A stretch of 64,000 nucleotides of DNA from Pinus tabuliformis (lineage: Eukaryota > Streptophyta > Pinopsida > Pinales > Pinaceae), in contig CM062817.1 in assembly GCA_031772625.1 (NCBI GenBank), positions 888,260,184 through 888,324,183 of the forward strand. The letters are read 5' to 3'. The translations under genes were made by a program, and so were the position numbers. A model generated the notes under the pieces. The model had not been told where the DNA came from. It did not search any database and saw only the letters and a program-made list of their open reading frames with translations. Positions 35,881 to 46,930 of this stretch are shown here, in pieces (position 1 is the stretch's first letter; the number at the start of each line of letters is the position of its first letter).

Positions 35881-36437
35881 AGTTTGAAGTTGGTTTCGAT
35901 TCAATTTAATATTGGAAAACTAGGTGCAAGGACCATATCGGGACTCTGGATGGCAAATAAGGCTGGATGCAAGACCGGACCGATATTCGGAGATGATGAT
36001 TATCTGACATTGGACAGGCTATTTGTGAGTTTAACAAAAAATGTTACAAATGATGATGGAAGCTTCACTCTGTGCTTGTGGATTTACCTGCTCAAAAGTA
36101 GAAAAGGGGGCAATGTTATTTGCCAGGTAAATAGTCTTTTTTTTTTGCTCAATACCAAATGGCTGATATCCTACATCTCGATATAAACTTTGTGAAAAAA
36201 AGGAGCCTTTTAGCTAAAATCATCTCGAGCCTTGATTTTCAGGTTCATCCGAATGCTGAAGCCGCTGCCCCTTTTCTTACATTGGATGGTGACAGGAAAT
36301 TGTCACTCTTTCCTGCTTTGTCTTTGGCTTCTAATAAACTAGTCCTCGATGCTACTCTTGCTGCATCTATTGATGAGTACTCTGTCACTGCTGAACAAGC
36401 ATGCCCCTTAGAGAAGTGGGTCCATGTTGGATGTGAG
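35881..36437 (+). CDS. Plant gene fragment with LamG/concanavalin A-like domain, two exons
   Basis: Two coding segments in one frame are joined by an intron with canonical borders: exon 35881-36126 ending ...GGNVICQ, intron 36127-36241 (gtaaatag ... ttttcag), exon 36242-36437 starting VHPNAEAAAPFLTLDGDRKL and ending EKWVHVGCE before gttagt. The likely start is ATG at 35949 (MANKAGCKTGPIFGDDDYLT); the frame is also open upstream to the acceptor at 35880. DDGSFTLCLWIYLLKSRKGG and PLEKWVHVGCE fit the laminin-G-3/jelly-roll fold of concanavalin A-like proteins. The frame is undamaged and codon use looks coding. No further exon is found before the gypsy insertion at 38798, so the gene is either truncated or continues after a long repeat-filled intron. 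Partner and role unknown. Confidence 0.6.
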
Positions 36438-36798
36438 GTTAGTTGGCATTATTTTTTTTTACAGTATATTTGCTTCTGTAACATAGAAGAATGGTTTTGC
36501 ATTATTTCTCAAATTGAAACAGATATTTTTTTTGAGTTTATACTATATTTGTAGAATATGAATGAAATATTTATTGTAAGCACTTGTCACGAGACTGTAT
36601 ACAGGCTTCCAGTGATAAATATAAATGACATTGGAATGTTCAATGTTTTTCTTTTTTGATTTTTGAAAATGGTCTCCACCGCAGATGGTAGAGAATAACA
36701 ATGCAGCATATAATTAACTGTTTGAGTATTATGAAGATTAGATATCACACTTCAGAGAATTTAAAACAGTCAAGAGCGTACTTGTAAAAGCTCCATTA
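36438..36798 (+). other. Intron-like sequence after the second exon
   Basis: Starts gttagttggc, a plausible donor, then T-rich sequence. No following exon recognised. Confidence 0.4.
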
Positions 36799-36806
36799 CT
36801 AAAGTC

Positions 36807-37128
36807 CCAAGTTGCATTAAGCGCCAAAACGTTTTGGAGTTTCCGAAACGGGTACGTTTAGAAACATCAACTCCCAAAAATGGAAACGTTGGCCGAACGT
36901 CATATTTGTTTATGTATATAAAAATAAATTTATAAATAAGTGAATAACGCATTATCATGCAAGGAAAAAAAAAGAATAAGACCCATGGATGACAATTTAG
37001 AAGGAAAACCAAATCTATATTAACTCTCATAGTTGATTACATGATGGTCAAATTTCAGCGGAGTTTCGGAGTTTCGGGTACAGGTACGTCCCGAAACGCC
37101 AGGTTCCTAGAAGTTTCGTGCAACATAG
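36807..37128. mobile_element. hAT-type MITE (322 bp)
   Basis: A perfect 8-bp target-site duplication ctaaagtc (36799-36806 and 37129-37136) flanks imperfect terminal inverted repeats (ccaagttgca and, reversed, ctatgttgca). Subterminal gtttcgg/ccgaaac repeats in both orientations are typical of non-autonomous hAT elements. No coding capacity. Confidence 0.85.
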
Positions 37129-37141
37129 CTAAAGTCATTTA

Positions 37142-37561
37142 CAATCCCTAATCATGTTTATATACCAGCTTTTGACTTCTCATTATGCAATTCTTGAGTT
37201 GTTCCTGGATGCATGAAGTTTACCAACGAGGCCTAGTGGATGACATAAAGGGCTTTCATGACTTAGAGAAATATGTACAAGGACGACCGAGAATAGTCAT
37301 TTATCTAAAACATAATAAAAAATGCCATTCCCTTCCACGGGGAGATAATTCCAATCCCTAATCATGTTGACATACCAGCCATTGACTTCTGCTTATCCGG
37401 TTCTTGAATTGTTCTTGGATGTACAAACTTACCAACAAGGCCTAAAGGATAACACAAAGGGCCTCCATGACTTAGAAAAATTTCTACAAGGGGGGTTAAG
37501 AATATTCATTTTCTAAAAGATACTCAAGAAAGCCATTTCCTTCCCTAGGGAGATAATTTCT
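37142..37561 (+). repeat. Tandem duplication, 210-bp unit
   Basis: Units begin caatccctaatcatgtt at 37142 and 37352 and share ataccag, caaggcctA, gac.tagaaaaat and ttccctt/ccttccc..ggagataatt. They differ at many positions, so this is an old duplication. Confidence 0.85.
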
Positions 37562-37565
37562 TGAC

Positions 37566-38797
37566 ATACTATTCTAAGTTCAGTTAGCAAGCAATGGAGC
37601 AGTGCAAGTCAATTTTGATGCTTTGCTCTTGTAATACCTTAGTACAGTCTGTTTATGAAAAGAAGGTAGGCATGTGTGAGACTATTTTTTTTGAGCCCCT
37701 CTAGGTTTCTTTGCCTGGCCCTTTACTGTTTGTTGTGCTACATGAACTATCCTCTTGTCTATCTTGCATGTAGAGGCTTTCTCGTGAAATATAATATATA
37801 AACAAACTAGAGGCTTTGGGCTTCACTTACTTAGCATCTCAGACTTATCCTCAGAGGGAATACAGTTTTTTTTTTCCTGAGGGAGGGAATGCAGTTATCC
37901 CTAGACGGAATACTAATAAGGACCTGATAAGGAATGCTAGGAAGGGCCTTGCTATCTTGGGTCCCATACGCCAGTATATTGCACTTGCTTTCTCTCTGTA
38001 ACACTTCATTTGGGAAAAGGAAAGGAAAGGAATTGCTTGGCCTCAGGATATCTTGTGCTTGAAATAGGTTACAAATGGTCTGTGTATCTCTCTCAATACC
38101 TCTGGGAGTGGGGTTATTGTAAACCCTATTGCAAGAAAGATCTGGGGGATGCTAAAATGGATATACCAGTTTGGATTGTCAACAGAACTACACTCCCCCC
38201 ATTCTGTTTCTTTTTATGTGAGATGAGCACTAGTACAACAATCATCTCCAATTAAAACATCTTAAAAATAAACCTATTCAGCTCACCTTAGCGCTTTTTG
38301 GTAAGCTTGTAGCTCCCGAGTCCTAACCAAGGTTGTCTAGTTGAACCTTGTTAAAGATCCTGTGAGCTGTCCTACTTTTTCATATATGAAAACCAGTTTC
38401 TAGTTTATCTCACTTATTTCTCTTTTTGTGATGTGAGACACTCTACAGTTCTGGGTTAAGGATATCAGCTCTTTTATATCTGTAAAATATTGCAAGTGAA
38501 AAGGAATTGTATTGTTCTTTCAAAAGTCAATACTGCCATTTTAACATTTGAACCTAAATTCTATTTTTTTATATTAAAAAGATGATAAGTTTTTGATTTC
38601 TGAACTCCTGTGGATATTCCACTGGACAGTTCGTCACAACACTAAAATATATTTGAAACTCCAAAATCTACACTATGAGGTTCAATTTTTTTTTAGTTTT
38701 CTGGACTTGTTAATTACTGTGTTATGCTTATACACGCAATAGATAAAATATGGAAAATAGAGAAAAACGAAATAAAACTCACAAACCATAATGAACA
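37566..38797. other. Spacer before gypsy element 2, no gene recognised
   Basis: Short open frames at 37816-38001 and 38010-38255 match no family I know and have no splice or promoter support. This could be intron of the upstream gene. Confidence 0.45.
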
Positions 38798-40034
38798 TGT
38801 CATGTCCCTTCTCACAAACATTAGTCACAGGGTGCAGCTACACATTTTTGGCATAATTTTGACTTAGGAGGAGGACCCCACATTTCGACTTAGGAACTTT
38901 GGGGCAAATTCGACTTTATTTAGCAGCTAGTGGGATGTGGGGGCCACCCACATGGGGGAATTCGAACATGTGCTTGGACGGAAATCGAATGGGTGGATGG
39001 AGGTGCTAAGAAGGCCCAAGGGAATATGAGGGATCAGCTCTCATTTTGGACTATCTTCTACATTTGCAAACAAACACTCACTTGTACGCTTTGCTGTTTA
39101 GCAAGTCTACCGACTGTTTAGCCACGAATCTCTCACGCGGGAGATTCAACCTCTACTTCGGGGGACCATCCATGTCCGCTCTAGGGAGGCTGTTCTACAG
39201 GAGTTTCAGGGAGTTAGGGACAGCCACACACTTCAATCAACAATGCAGAGAGGGAACTGTGTATTCTTAGGAAGCCAGAAAACACGCAGGAGTTGAACAC
39301 CAGCAGGGGATTCATTGCTTGATGGGAGATCCAGGAGCTGAGGAAGCAACATAGTGTAGGCATTTTCACTGGAGTTTGCAGCTAGCTGGACCATTAGTCA
39401 GTCTGCATTTCTGAGCAGAGGGACAGTGCAGAGGCCATCCAACAGCAATTCGTGGTGACTTGGGGAGCAACTGATCTTGGCCAAGAGCCATCCGGGTAGT
39501 TAGGAGTTGGATAGCATAGGTAAATCCAACATTTTGGAGGAGTTTGCAGAGGGATTTGCAGTCAGTTTCCAATAGGTCGAATTTGGCAGCCATTGCTGGG
39601 GACAGGCTCCAAGGGGGTCGAAAAAATGAAGTCAAAACCAACTAAATTCCCTTCTGGGTTTTCTGGGTTTTGTTCAAGGAGTCCGGGTTAAAAGCAGACA
39701 ATTTTCTCGGTGGTTTTTGAGCACTTTCCAGCTAGTCGAAGTTCAGTAGTGCAATAGTTTTCTGGGGCAGCGCAGTGCAGAGTGGTGCAGCAGCTGGGCA
39801 ACCTTCAACTCAGCCATTTTCCCACCTGGGGTTGGCCTTGCTTGTTCATTGGGACAAGCCCAAGTGCACCATTCCAATATATATTGTATCTGCCCTGCAG
39901 ATTTCTAATAATATGGCTCAACAGTTCCTTATTTGCAACATTTCCATGGATGTTTGATGTGTATTTCATTTCTATATTCTGCTGCATAATTTATTTGCTT
40001 AATATCATTTGTATTCCTATTTAGGAACATTACA
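38798..40034 (+). repeat. 5' LTR of gypsy element 2 (1237 bp)
   Basis: Starts tgtcatgtccc and ends ggaacattaca, directly followed by the primer site. Matches 55640-57922 once the solo LTR is removed (about 1272 bp). Confidence 0.92.
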
Positions 40035-40035
40035 G

Positions 40036-40048
40036 TGGTATCAGAGCC
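40036..40048 (+). other. Primer binding site, initiator tRNA-Met
   Basis: tggtatcagagcc, a perfect match to the tRNA-iMet 3' complement used by most plant LTR elements, 1 bp after the LTR. Confidence 0.92.
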
Positions 40049-40081
40049 TAGTTCTTGGCTCAGCTGTGGGGATTGTCTCCT

Positions 40082-41330
40082 ATGAGAGAAGGGGACCAGC
40101 AGAACATCACCTACCAAAGACAGAGGTACAGGAGCAGAGAAAGGGAGTTAGAGATTACTCTAGACATGGAGGACAGGGGGAAGGAGTGGCCGAAGAGGAG
40201 GAAATGACAGAGCCCAAGAGTAGGGAGGAGATGGCTTTCGACAACCTCCTGAGGGCCTTGAGTGACTTGGCCAAGGGGTAGAAAGACATGCTGGAGGAGA
40301 TCAAGTCACAGAACAGAGAAAGGACCATGCCTAGAGGGTTTCTATGTGGGGAAACTTCCGGGGCCTCTCAACCATTCGATCACCCCTCACCAGCAGTGCA
40401 ACGCCCTTCAGTTAGTGTGCCGACTCGGGCTACACTACCTTCTTTCGTGCCAGTGGCACAAATCGAGCCTGCAAGGGAGGAAGACCCTCCTCAGATGGGG
40501 GATTACTTCAGAGAGTGGCAGTCTATGGATGAAGACTTCAAAGAAGCCCTCTCCTTCAGAGATTACTGCAAGCTCAAGCAGAGTGAGAAGAACAAGGGGT
40601 ATGGAGGACAAGGGACCCAGAACTATGAGCTGCAGAGAACCATAGGGAGGATGTATTTCCCTACTTTTGATGGCACTGCCAAGTGCACGGCCAGGGCTTG
40701 GGTTGAAAAGATGGATACATACTTTCAAGTTTCAACTCAACTGGATGACAGAGCAGGAAGCCATTAAGATGGCCACGCTGCACTTGGAGGGAGAAGCTCA
40801 TGATTGGTGGTTTCGTGGCTTGAACATCCTAGGGCATGCCCAAATAGTTTCTTATGAGGACTTCACTCGGAGGGTGGTGGAGCGATTTGATCATCCAGAG
40901 GCTTACTTCAAAGAGATGACACAACTACGCCAAACAGGGAACCCAGAGCAGTACTTTTCAGATATTCTGCGGGTGTCGGTGATGGTCCCGGATCTATCCG
41001 AGGCAAGGAGGGTGTATACCTCATTGAGGGCTTGCTTGAGCCCCTGCGTGGACCGTTGAAGTCACGTAGACCCTTCACGCTGCAGGGAGCAGTCTTGTGT
41101 ACTAGAGATCTACAGGGGGCCATCCTCAAGACCAGAGCATGATTTCTTGCATGGACCCCTTTCCCATAGAAGGGGCATGAGACTAGACCCCCACTATCGA
41201 GGACCAAACAGGGGAAGGGGCAGTTAGATGAGGAGACACGGAAGGACTTCCAGAGGAGGAAGCTGTGCTTCACATGTAGAGAGCCCCGGGCACTTGGCCA
41301 TAGGTGCACTGTAGGTAGAGCACACTACAT
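40082..41330 (+). pseudogene. gag of gypsy element 2
   Basis: ATG at 40082 (MREGDQQNITYQRQRY). The frame is interrupted several times (stops about 40205-40280; a frameshift at about 40740). The capsid domain is clear: YFPTFDGTAKCTARAWVEKM, then IKMATLHLEGEAHDWWFRGL and YEDFTRRVVERFDHPEAY to about 41059. A zinc-knuckle-like CFTCREPRALGHRC lies near 41270-41315. It forms the particle core in active relatives. Confidence 0.82.
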
Positions 41331-41364
41331 TGAGGTCTTTTCTTACAGTGACCAGGAGAATGAG

Positions 41365-42153
41365 GTGGAGCAGGATTGCGGTGGGACGGATGGAGAGAGT
41401 CCGGCAGATAGAGGACCACCATCGCCACCCCCACAGGGAGGGGCATCTCTTGCCCTAGCAGGAGGAGTCCTTGCTTCTTTATGCGGGATTCCTAAATTTT
41501 TGACACTGAGGATCAGAGGCACTATACAGGGACAGAGGGTGTCAGTGCTGGTGGACAGTGGGGCTACCCACAATTTCATAGATGCCCAGTTGGTCCAGAG
41601 GAGGGGCCTCACCACAGCAAAGTTCGAGGGTTTCTCAGTCCTAGTGCCAAGTGACCGTACCATCCAGTGCACTAGATATGTGCCCTCCTTGACAATAGTT
41701 ATGGGGAACTACTCGATGACAAACCACTTCTTTGTGGTCGATGTGCCAGACACCAACGTGGTGATGGGTGTCCAGTGGCTATATTCCCTTGGGCGAGTCA
41801 CGACGGATTGGAGGAAACTAGAGATGGAGTTCATTGGGCCAGATGGCAAACTGGTAGTCTTGAGAGGCATGCAGTCTTACCCACCTCAGACAGTTTCGGC
41901 CCATAGGATGGAGGCAGACCTACGACATGGGGACATTGCATGGGCAGTTGAGCTGAGGATCTCAGAGGCAGGGGGACAGGCACAACCACCACCAACAGAC
42001 ATACAGGCTTTGCTAGACAGGTATGCAGTTGTGTTTGGGGACATTCCACTAGGGCAGCCACCAGATAGAGGATTTGAGCACACCATTGAGTTGGAGCCGG
42101 GCGTACATCCAGTGATCACTACTTACAAGTCACAGGCATCCCAAAGCCTATAA
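41365..42153 (+). pseudogene. Protease and linker of gypsy element 2 (262 codons open)
   Basis: One uninterrupted frame with the retropepsin motif VLVDSGATHNFIDAQLV (about 41551), intact D-S-G-A, and MGVQWLYSLGRVTTDW downstream. A Pro-rich linker precedes it and the pre-RT segment LLDRYAVVFGDIPLGQPPDR follows. It ends in a stop at 42151-42153 just before the RT, caused by a frameshift near 42130 (the YKS.. [10 protein letters not shown] junction). This is the least damaged domain of the element. Confidence 0.85.
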
Positions 42154-42990
42154 GGACGAGATAAAGAAGGCCATCCAGGAGCTGCTTGTATTGGGCCATA
42201 TCAGGCCAAGTTCTAGTCCTTTCACTTCTTCAATGGTGCTAGTGAAGAAGAAGGATGGAACCCTTCGGATGTGCATTGACTATCGGGCCCTCAACCGGAA
42301 GACTCTAAAGAACCGGTACCCTATTCCCCGCATTGACGAGTTGATGGATGAGCTTAAAGGAGCCAGGTACTTCTCTAAGATTGATCTGCGTTCAGGGTAC
42401 CACCAGATCAGGGTGAGGGATCAAGATATCCCTAAGGCATCTTTTCGGTGCCACTATGGGTACTTTGAGTTTTTGGTTATACCATTTGGGCTGACCAACG
42501 CTCTGATCACATTCTAGTCATGCATGAACCATGTCTTCTAGGGACAGTTGAGGAGGTTCGTGCCAGTGTTCTTTGATGACATTCTGATCTACAGCCGGAC
42601 ATGAGAGGAACACCTCCAACACTTGGAGGAGGTATTGCGCATTCTGGAGGAGCAGAAGTTTTATGCCAAGCTCTCCAAGTGCGAGTTTGGGTTGACAAAG
42701 ATGCTATACCTAGGGCATATCATTGGCGCAAATGGGGTGAAAGTCCACGAGGAGAAGATTCGAGCCATCCGGGATTGGCCAGTACCCCGAGACATGACTA
42801 CGTTGAGGGGCTTCTTGGGAATTTGCACCTACTACAGGAAGTTTGTCAAAGGGTTCTTGCAGCTGGCAGCGCCTTTGACCGACTTGACCAAGAAGTGGGC
42901 CTTTGAATGGACTGAGGGAGCACAGGTCGCCTTTGATCGCCTCAAGGAGGTGATGAGCAGTTGCCCTGTTTTGGCACTTCCGGACTTTTC
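42150..42990 (+). pseudogene. Reverse transcriptase of gypsy element 2
   Basis: [40 protein letters not shown] and [15 protein letters not shown] up to a stop at 42517. Then the catalytic VFFDDILIYSRT (about 42567-42602, FDD intact) and, after another stop, LGFLGICTYYRKFVKGF-like thumb sequence. Stops at 42517, 42541 and 42603 break it. It would copy element RNA into cDNA. Confidence 0.87.
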
Positions 42991-43380
42991 CTAACCATTC
43001 ACGGTGGAGTGTGATGCATCTGGGGTAGGAGTTGGAGCAGTATTGTCACAGGAGGAGCATCCCATAACTTTTGAGAGTCGAAGGCTCCTACCGAATGAGC
43101 TGTCATATTCCATATATGACAAGGAGACGTTGTCGATTATGCATGCATTGGCCAAGTTCCACCAATACTTGGTGGGCAATTGGTTTCGAGTGAAGACTGA
43201 TCACAACAGTCTTTGACATTTCATGGGGCAGTAGGGCCTCAATGACAGGCAATAAAGATGGGTCAGCAAGGTGCAGGCCTATGATTTCGACATAGAGGAT
43301 GTGCAGGTGAAGCACAATGTGGTGGCCGATGCTCTATCTCGGAGACCAGTTGGGTTATCTCTCATGAGCATCTACCATGA
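42991..43380 (+). pseudogene. RNase H of gypsy element 2
   Basis: VECDASGVGVGAVLSQEEHP, ESRRLLPNELSYSIYDKE, FRVKTDHNSL and HNVVADALSRRP in order. Stops are present at 42992, 43215, 43233 and 43253. The first catalytic Asp and the C-terminal DALSR box are conserved. Confidence 0.85.
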
Positions 43381-43910
43381 TTGGAAGGCTCAGTGGTTGG
43401 TGGAGTACTCCAAGGACAGGAGGTATTAGAGGGGACACATGCAGATGAGTGTTACTGTGTGATGGATGAGGTCATCTATTACAAGGGGCGCATTTACTTA
43501 GTGCCCAACTTGCAGTTGAGGGAGCGGGTACTCGAGGCAGCTCATGATTCACCACTGTCCAGACACTAGGGGTTCCGAAAGACTTAGATGGCTGTTCGGG
43601 AGAGATTCAAGTGGAAGGGCCTTAAGGAGGACGTGCTGCAGCACGTACGAGAGTGTGAGGCCTGTCAACGGAACAAGGGGGAGTTGACCCACCCTGCAGG
43701 ATTGCTACAACCACTTCCCATCCCGAAGGGGAAATGGGAAAGTATTTCGATGGATTTCATTATTGGGCTCCCCTAGTACAGGGGAAGGATTGCATATACG
43801 TAGTGGTCGACAGGTTGACCAAATTTTCTCACTTCTTCGCCATCCACACTAGGTACACGGTTGCATAGGTTGCCGAGTTGTTCTTTCGGGAGGTTTTCAG
43901 ACTGCATGGG
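43381..43910 (+). pseudogene. Integrase N-terminal half of gypsy element 2
   Basis: HHCC zinc domain (AAHDSPLSRH ... CEACQRNKGEL) and the start of the DDE core (WESISMDFIIGLP, first catalytic Asp at about 43752). A frameshift follows near 43775 (VDRLTKF becomes out of frame). The frame is cut at 43910/43911 by copia element 3 in the stretch LHGLP and resumes at 50393. Confidence 0.82.
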
Positions 43911-43915
43911 CTCCC
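43911..43915. repeat. Left target-site duplication of copia element 3
   Basis: ctccc, repeated exactly at 50388-50392. Confidence 0.9.
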
Positions 43916-45911
43916 TGTTAAAATTGGCAACTAGGGCCAAACTCCATGTGGGTCATCTTATTAATGGCAACTGATATTTTTCTTGGATCCCTCTCATCGA
44001 GAGGTGTAGGATTCATCTTAAGATCATCCGATTCTAATAAGTATTCATGGAGATATGAATTTATTTGTGTTATGGGACAATTCGTCAAGGTCGGCCAACA
44101 ACCAAACAAACACCACTTGTGCTCTACGTTTTAGTTTAAATAGAGGTGGCCTTCAAGTCATTTGAACAATCATCTCTTGTGATCTCTCTCCACTTGTCTT
44201 TGGGTTTTGGTGGTAGGAGAGATCAAAAGGGATACGCTGTCCTAAAGGATGCCCTAACTAATACGCAGTCAGGGAGGAAGGTTTCATAACACAGCAAGGG
44301 AGTGACCTAAACGCAGGTCTAATGTTCCGTTGATTGGTTTGCATATCTACTAGTTCATGGAATATAGAAGTTCGCAGGGTTGTCTCACATATGGTATGAC
44401 CGCAATCCCTTTTCGCATAAGGTATATCCATGTATGTCATAATCTCTGGCCCGCATATGGAATAACCGGTGACTCGCTGAAAAGCACAGTTACGCTATCA
44501 AATTGCATTATATATTATCACCACACTGTGTATGGCATGGTATAGCAGACAATGTCATGGTATGGCAAACATCATGCTAAAACATGATATGGCAGATAGT
44601 TCTTTGACATGGCAAACAATATCATGGTATGGAAAACATCATGTTGAAACATGATCTGGTAGATAGTTCTTTGAAATGGCAGACAATGTCATGGTATGGC
44701 AAACATCATGTTGAAACATGATATGGCAGACAATTCTTTGACATGGCAGACAATGTCATGGTATGGAAAACATCATGTTGAAACATGATATGGCAGACAT
44801 TGCTTTGACATGGCAGACAATGTCATGGTATGACAAACATCATGCTGAAACATGATATGGAAGACAATGCTTTGACATGGCAAATAGTGTCATGGTATGG
44901 CAAACATCATGCTGAAATATGATATGGCAGACATTGCTTTGACATGGTAGACAGTGTCATGGTATGGCAAATATCATGTTGAAACATGATATGGCAGACA
45001 GTGCTTTGACATGGCAGACAATGAACAACATGTATATACATGGTATCGCTGATAGGATTTTGGTATGGCAGACAATGTATATATATTATATGACATGGAA
45101 AACATAGTATCCATGACAGGGTAGTCTCCCTAGTGACATGATATAGTAGACGTGGCAGACAACTTGATGTATCATGATCCATAGTATGTATTCTTTGTTT
45201 CTCTTGATCGATACACTTTGTTTCTCTATAATATGGTTGGCTTCAAGATGCTTTGGTTTTCTTTAGATATGACATCAACCCACATTGCTTCTCTATATTG
45301 GAAGCATTATTGTATGGAGAGACCTAGTTACAGTTCACTGCTGGGCTAGGCCACAGGCCATAGCCAGCAGTGGAGACCTTTTTAGGAGTTGTGTTCATAA
45401 GCAGTCCTATAGTGCAGCACAATGACAGTGGTGCAACACAGTGATGATTAGTGCAACATGATGAGATACAACATAGCAGTGATGGGTGCAACTCTGTGAT
45501 GGGTGCAGCATGGTGATGGAATCACCTTGGAGGATCAGTTGAAGCAGTTTGCCTTCACCTGAGTTCAGATCAGCTACCTCATGTGTCATCTTCTTAGAGA
45601 AGATCTCTGCTCTTATTATGACAAGTCAAAATGTTGACTTCTGATGTATATGTACTATCTCTCTCTCTCTGCTGAACTATTGAAGAACATAAGAAGAATT
45701 GATCAAGGGTTTCCCCACATTGGGGTTTGTCCCTGGTTGGCGCCACATCTTGTGTCCTCTTGTCTTGGCTTGTTTTCTGCGATTTATGTTTATGTTCTAT
45801 CTGCATTTTACTATCATGCTAAATGTGATTGCTAATCTAGAATTGATATTGAGCTAATATGGAAAATTGAAGTAAATTTGCTCTCAGCATAGAACATACC
45901 TAAAATTAGCA
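43916..45911 (+). repeat. 5' LTR of copia element 3 (1996 bp)
   Basis: From tgttaaaattggc to attagca. TATA region near 44130 (tttaaatag; tataaatag in the 3' LTR). Contains seven 67-bp tandem units at 44535-45022. Confidence 0.92.
44535..45022 (+). repeat. 67-bp palindromic tandem array, 7 copies
   Basis: The aaacatgat-like anchor recurs at 44580, 44647, 44714, 44781, 44848, 44915 and 44982, exactly 67 bp apart. Each unit holds the near-perfect hairpin atcatgttgaaacatgat (8-bp arms, 2-nt loop) and several catgg/ggcaga phrases. It lies downstream of the TATA box, so it would be part of the transcript. Confidence 0.93.
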
Positions 45912-45925
45912 TGGCATCAGAGCTG
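45912..45925 (+). other. Primer binding site of copia element 3
   Basis: tggcatcagagctg: matches the iMet site tggtatcagagc with one change, directly after the LTR. Confidence 0.8.
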
Positions 45926-45989
45926 AGGTGAAGACAAAGCCCAAACAAGAGTGAAAGAGCAATCACCGAAGACAGTTGGAAAGGTCAAA

Positions 45990-46260
45990 AAGGCTCAATG
46001 GGTTCCTCATCCCACTTCAAATTCACCAAGGGTGAAGTCGAAGCAGAGAATATTATTAGAGTGGCGGAGCAGAAACTTCTGATAGCCTACCTAAAGATCA
46101 CTTCAATGGGAAGTCCGGATCTAAGGGTAGAAGGGAAGGCGGATGCCTTGTTTGTAATAAGTTTGGCCATTATGCGAAGAAGTGTCCGAGTTAGGGACAC
46201 ATCACTTGATGAAGATGACAATCATTCTTGGGACATCTTCAATGATTAGAGGAATGACAG
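45990..46260 (+). pseudogene. gag C-terminus of copia element 3
   Basis: A zinc knuckle CLVCNKFGHYAKKCPS (about 46146-46193, C-x2-C-x4-H-x4-C intact) is preceded by GKSGSKGRREGG-like basic sequence. The capsid domain before it is missing, so a deletion removed most of gag. Another frame is open from 45998 to 46249 but overlaps the knuckle out of phase. Confidence 0.7.
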
Positions 46261-46369
46261 TGCAGGTCATCAAGGAAATGGCTGACTCTTCAAGAAAGCA
46301 AGGAACCCCACGAATGACGAATCAAATGTTGTTTCTGATAAGATAAAGAAGTGTTATCTTGTATTGGCC

Positions 46370-46930
46370 CTCTCCTTCATATTCTTTGGGAATTTGGCTT
46401 ATTGATTGTAGTGCTTCAAGGCACTCCATCCAATAGAAGGGTGCTCTCTCTCTAATTGGTAGAGATGGAAACATTCGTGGGATTATACTTGGATCCGATG
46501 CCACCTATCCCGAAAAGGGTGTTACTGCTCAATTGAATGAGGGTAACTCGATTCATTTACAGAATCTCTTTTATGTACCTGATCGCAAGAAGAACCTAGT
46601 GTCCATTTCGGCAATGGAAGTCAAAGGTTTCAGGGTGGCATTCATCGATGGAAAGGTACGTGTATGAAAATGAAATTTTCTAAGATGTTTTTCTCATGGG
46701 TTCAGGGTTGGCAATTTGTATCAAGTTGCAGGATGGTCCATTGGGGACCATGTCAATTGACACATCTCATCTATAGCATCGGAGGTCTATTATGGGGCCC
46801 TACCCGATGCGAGTCAGATGGTGACTGGGATGCCTGAATTCAAAAGGAGCATGAAGGTACATGTCTGAGATGTATCGAAGGAAAATCTTACAAGGGGACC
46901 ATTCCCCTCATGTAGCAGGTTCACAGGCTT
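46370..46930 (+). pseudogene. Protease and pre-integrase remnant of copia element 3
   Basis: Reads IWLIDCSASRHSIQ (D-S-G-A expected, now D-C-S-A), then DATYPEKGVTAQLNEGNSIH and LFYVPDRKKNLVSISAMEVK, the copia protease and following block. After a frame break comes ALPDASQMVTGMPEFKRSMK, the GAG-pre-integrase block. Integrase itself is absent. Confidence 0.75.

Noticed and set aside
37816..38255. Further exons of the LamG-like gene
   Set aside because: The two short open frames have no splice-site support, do not continue the domain and look random.
44535..45022. CRISPR-like array
   Set aside because: Units are contiguous 67-bp repeats without unique spacers, located in both LTRs of a retrotransposon in eukaryotic DNA.
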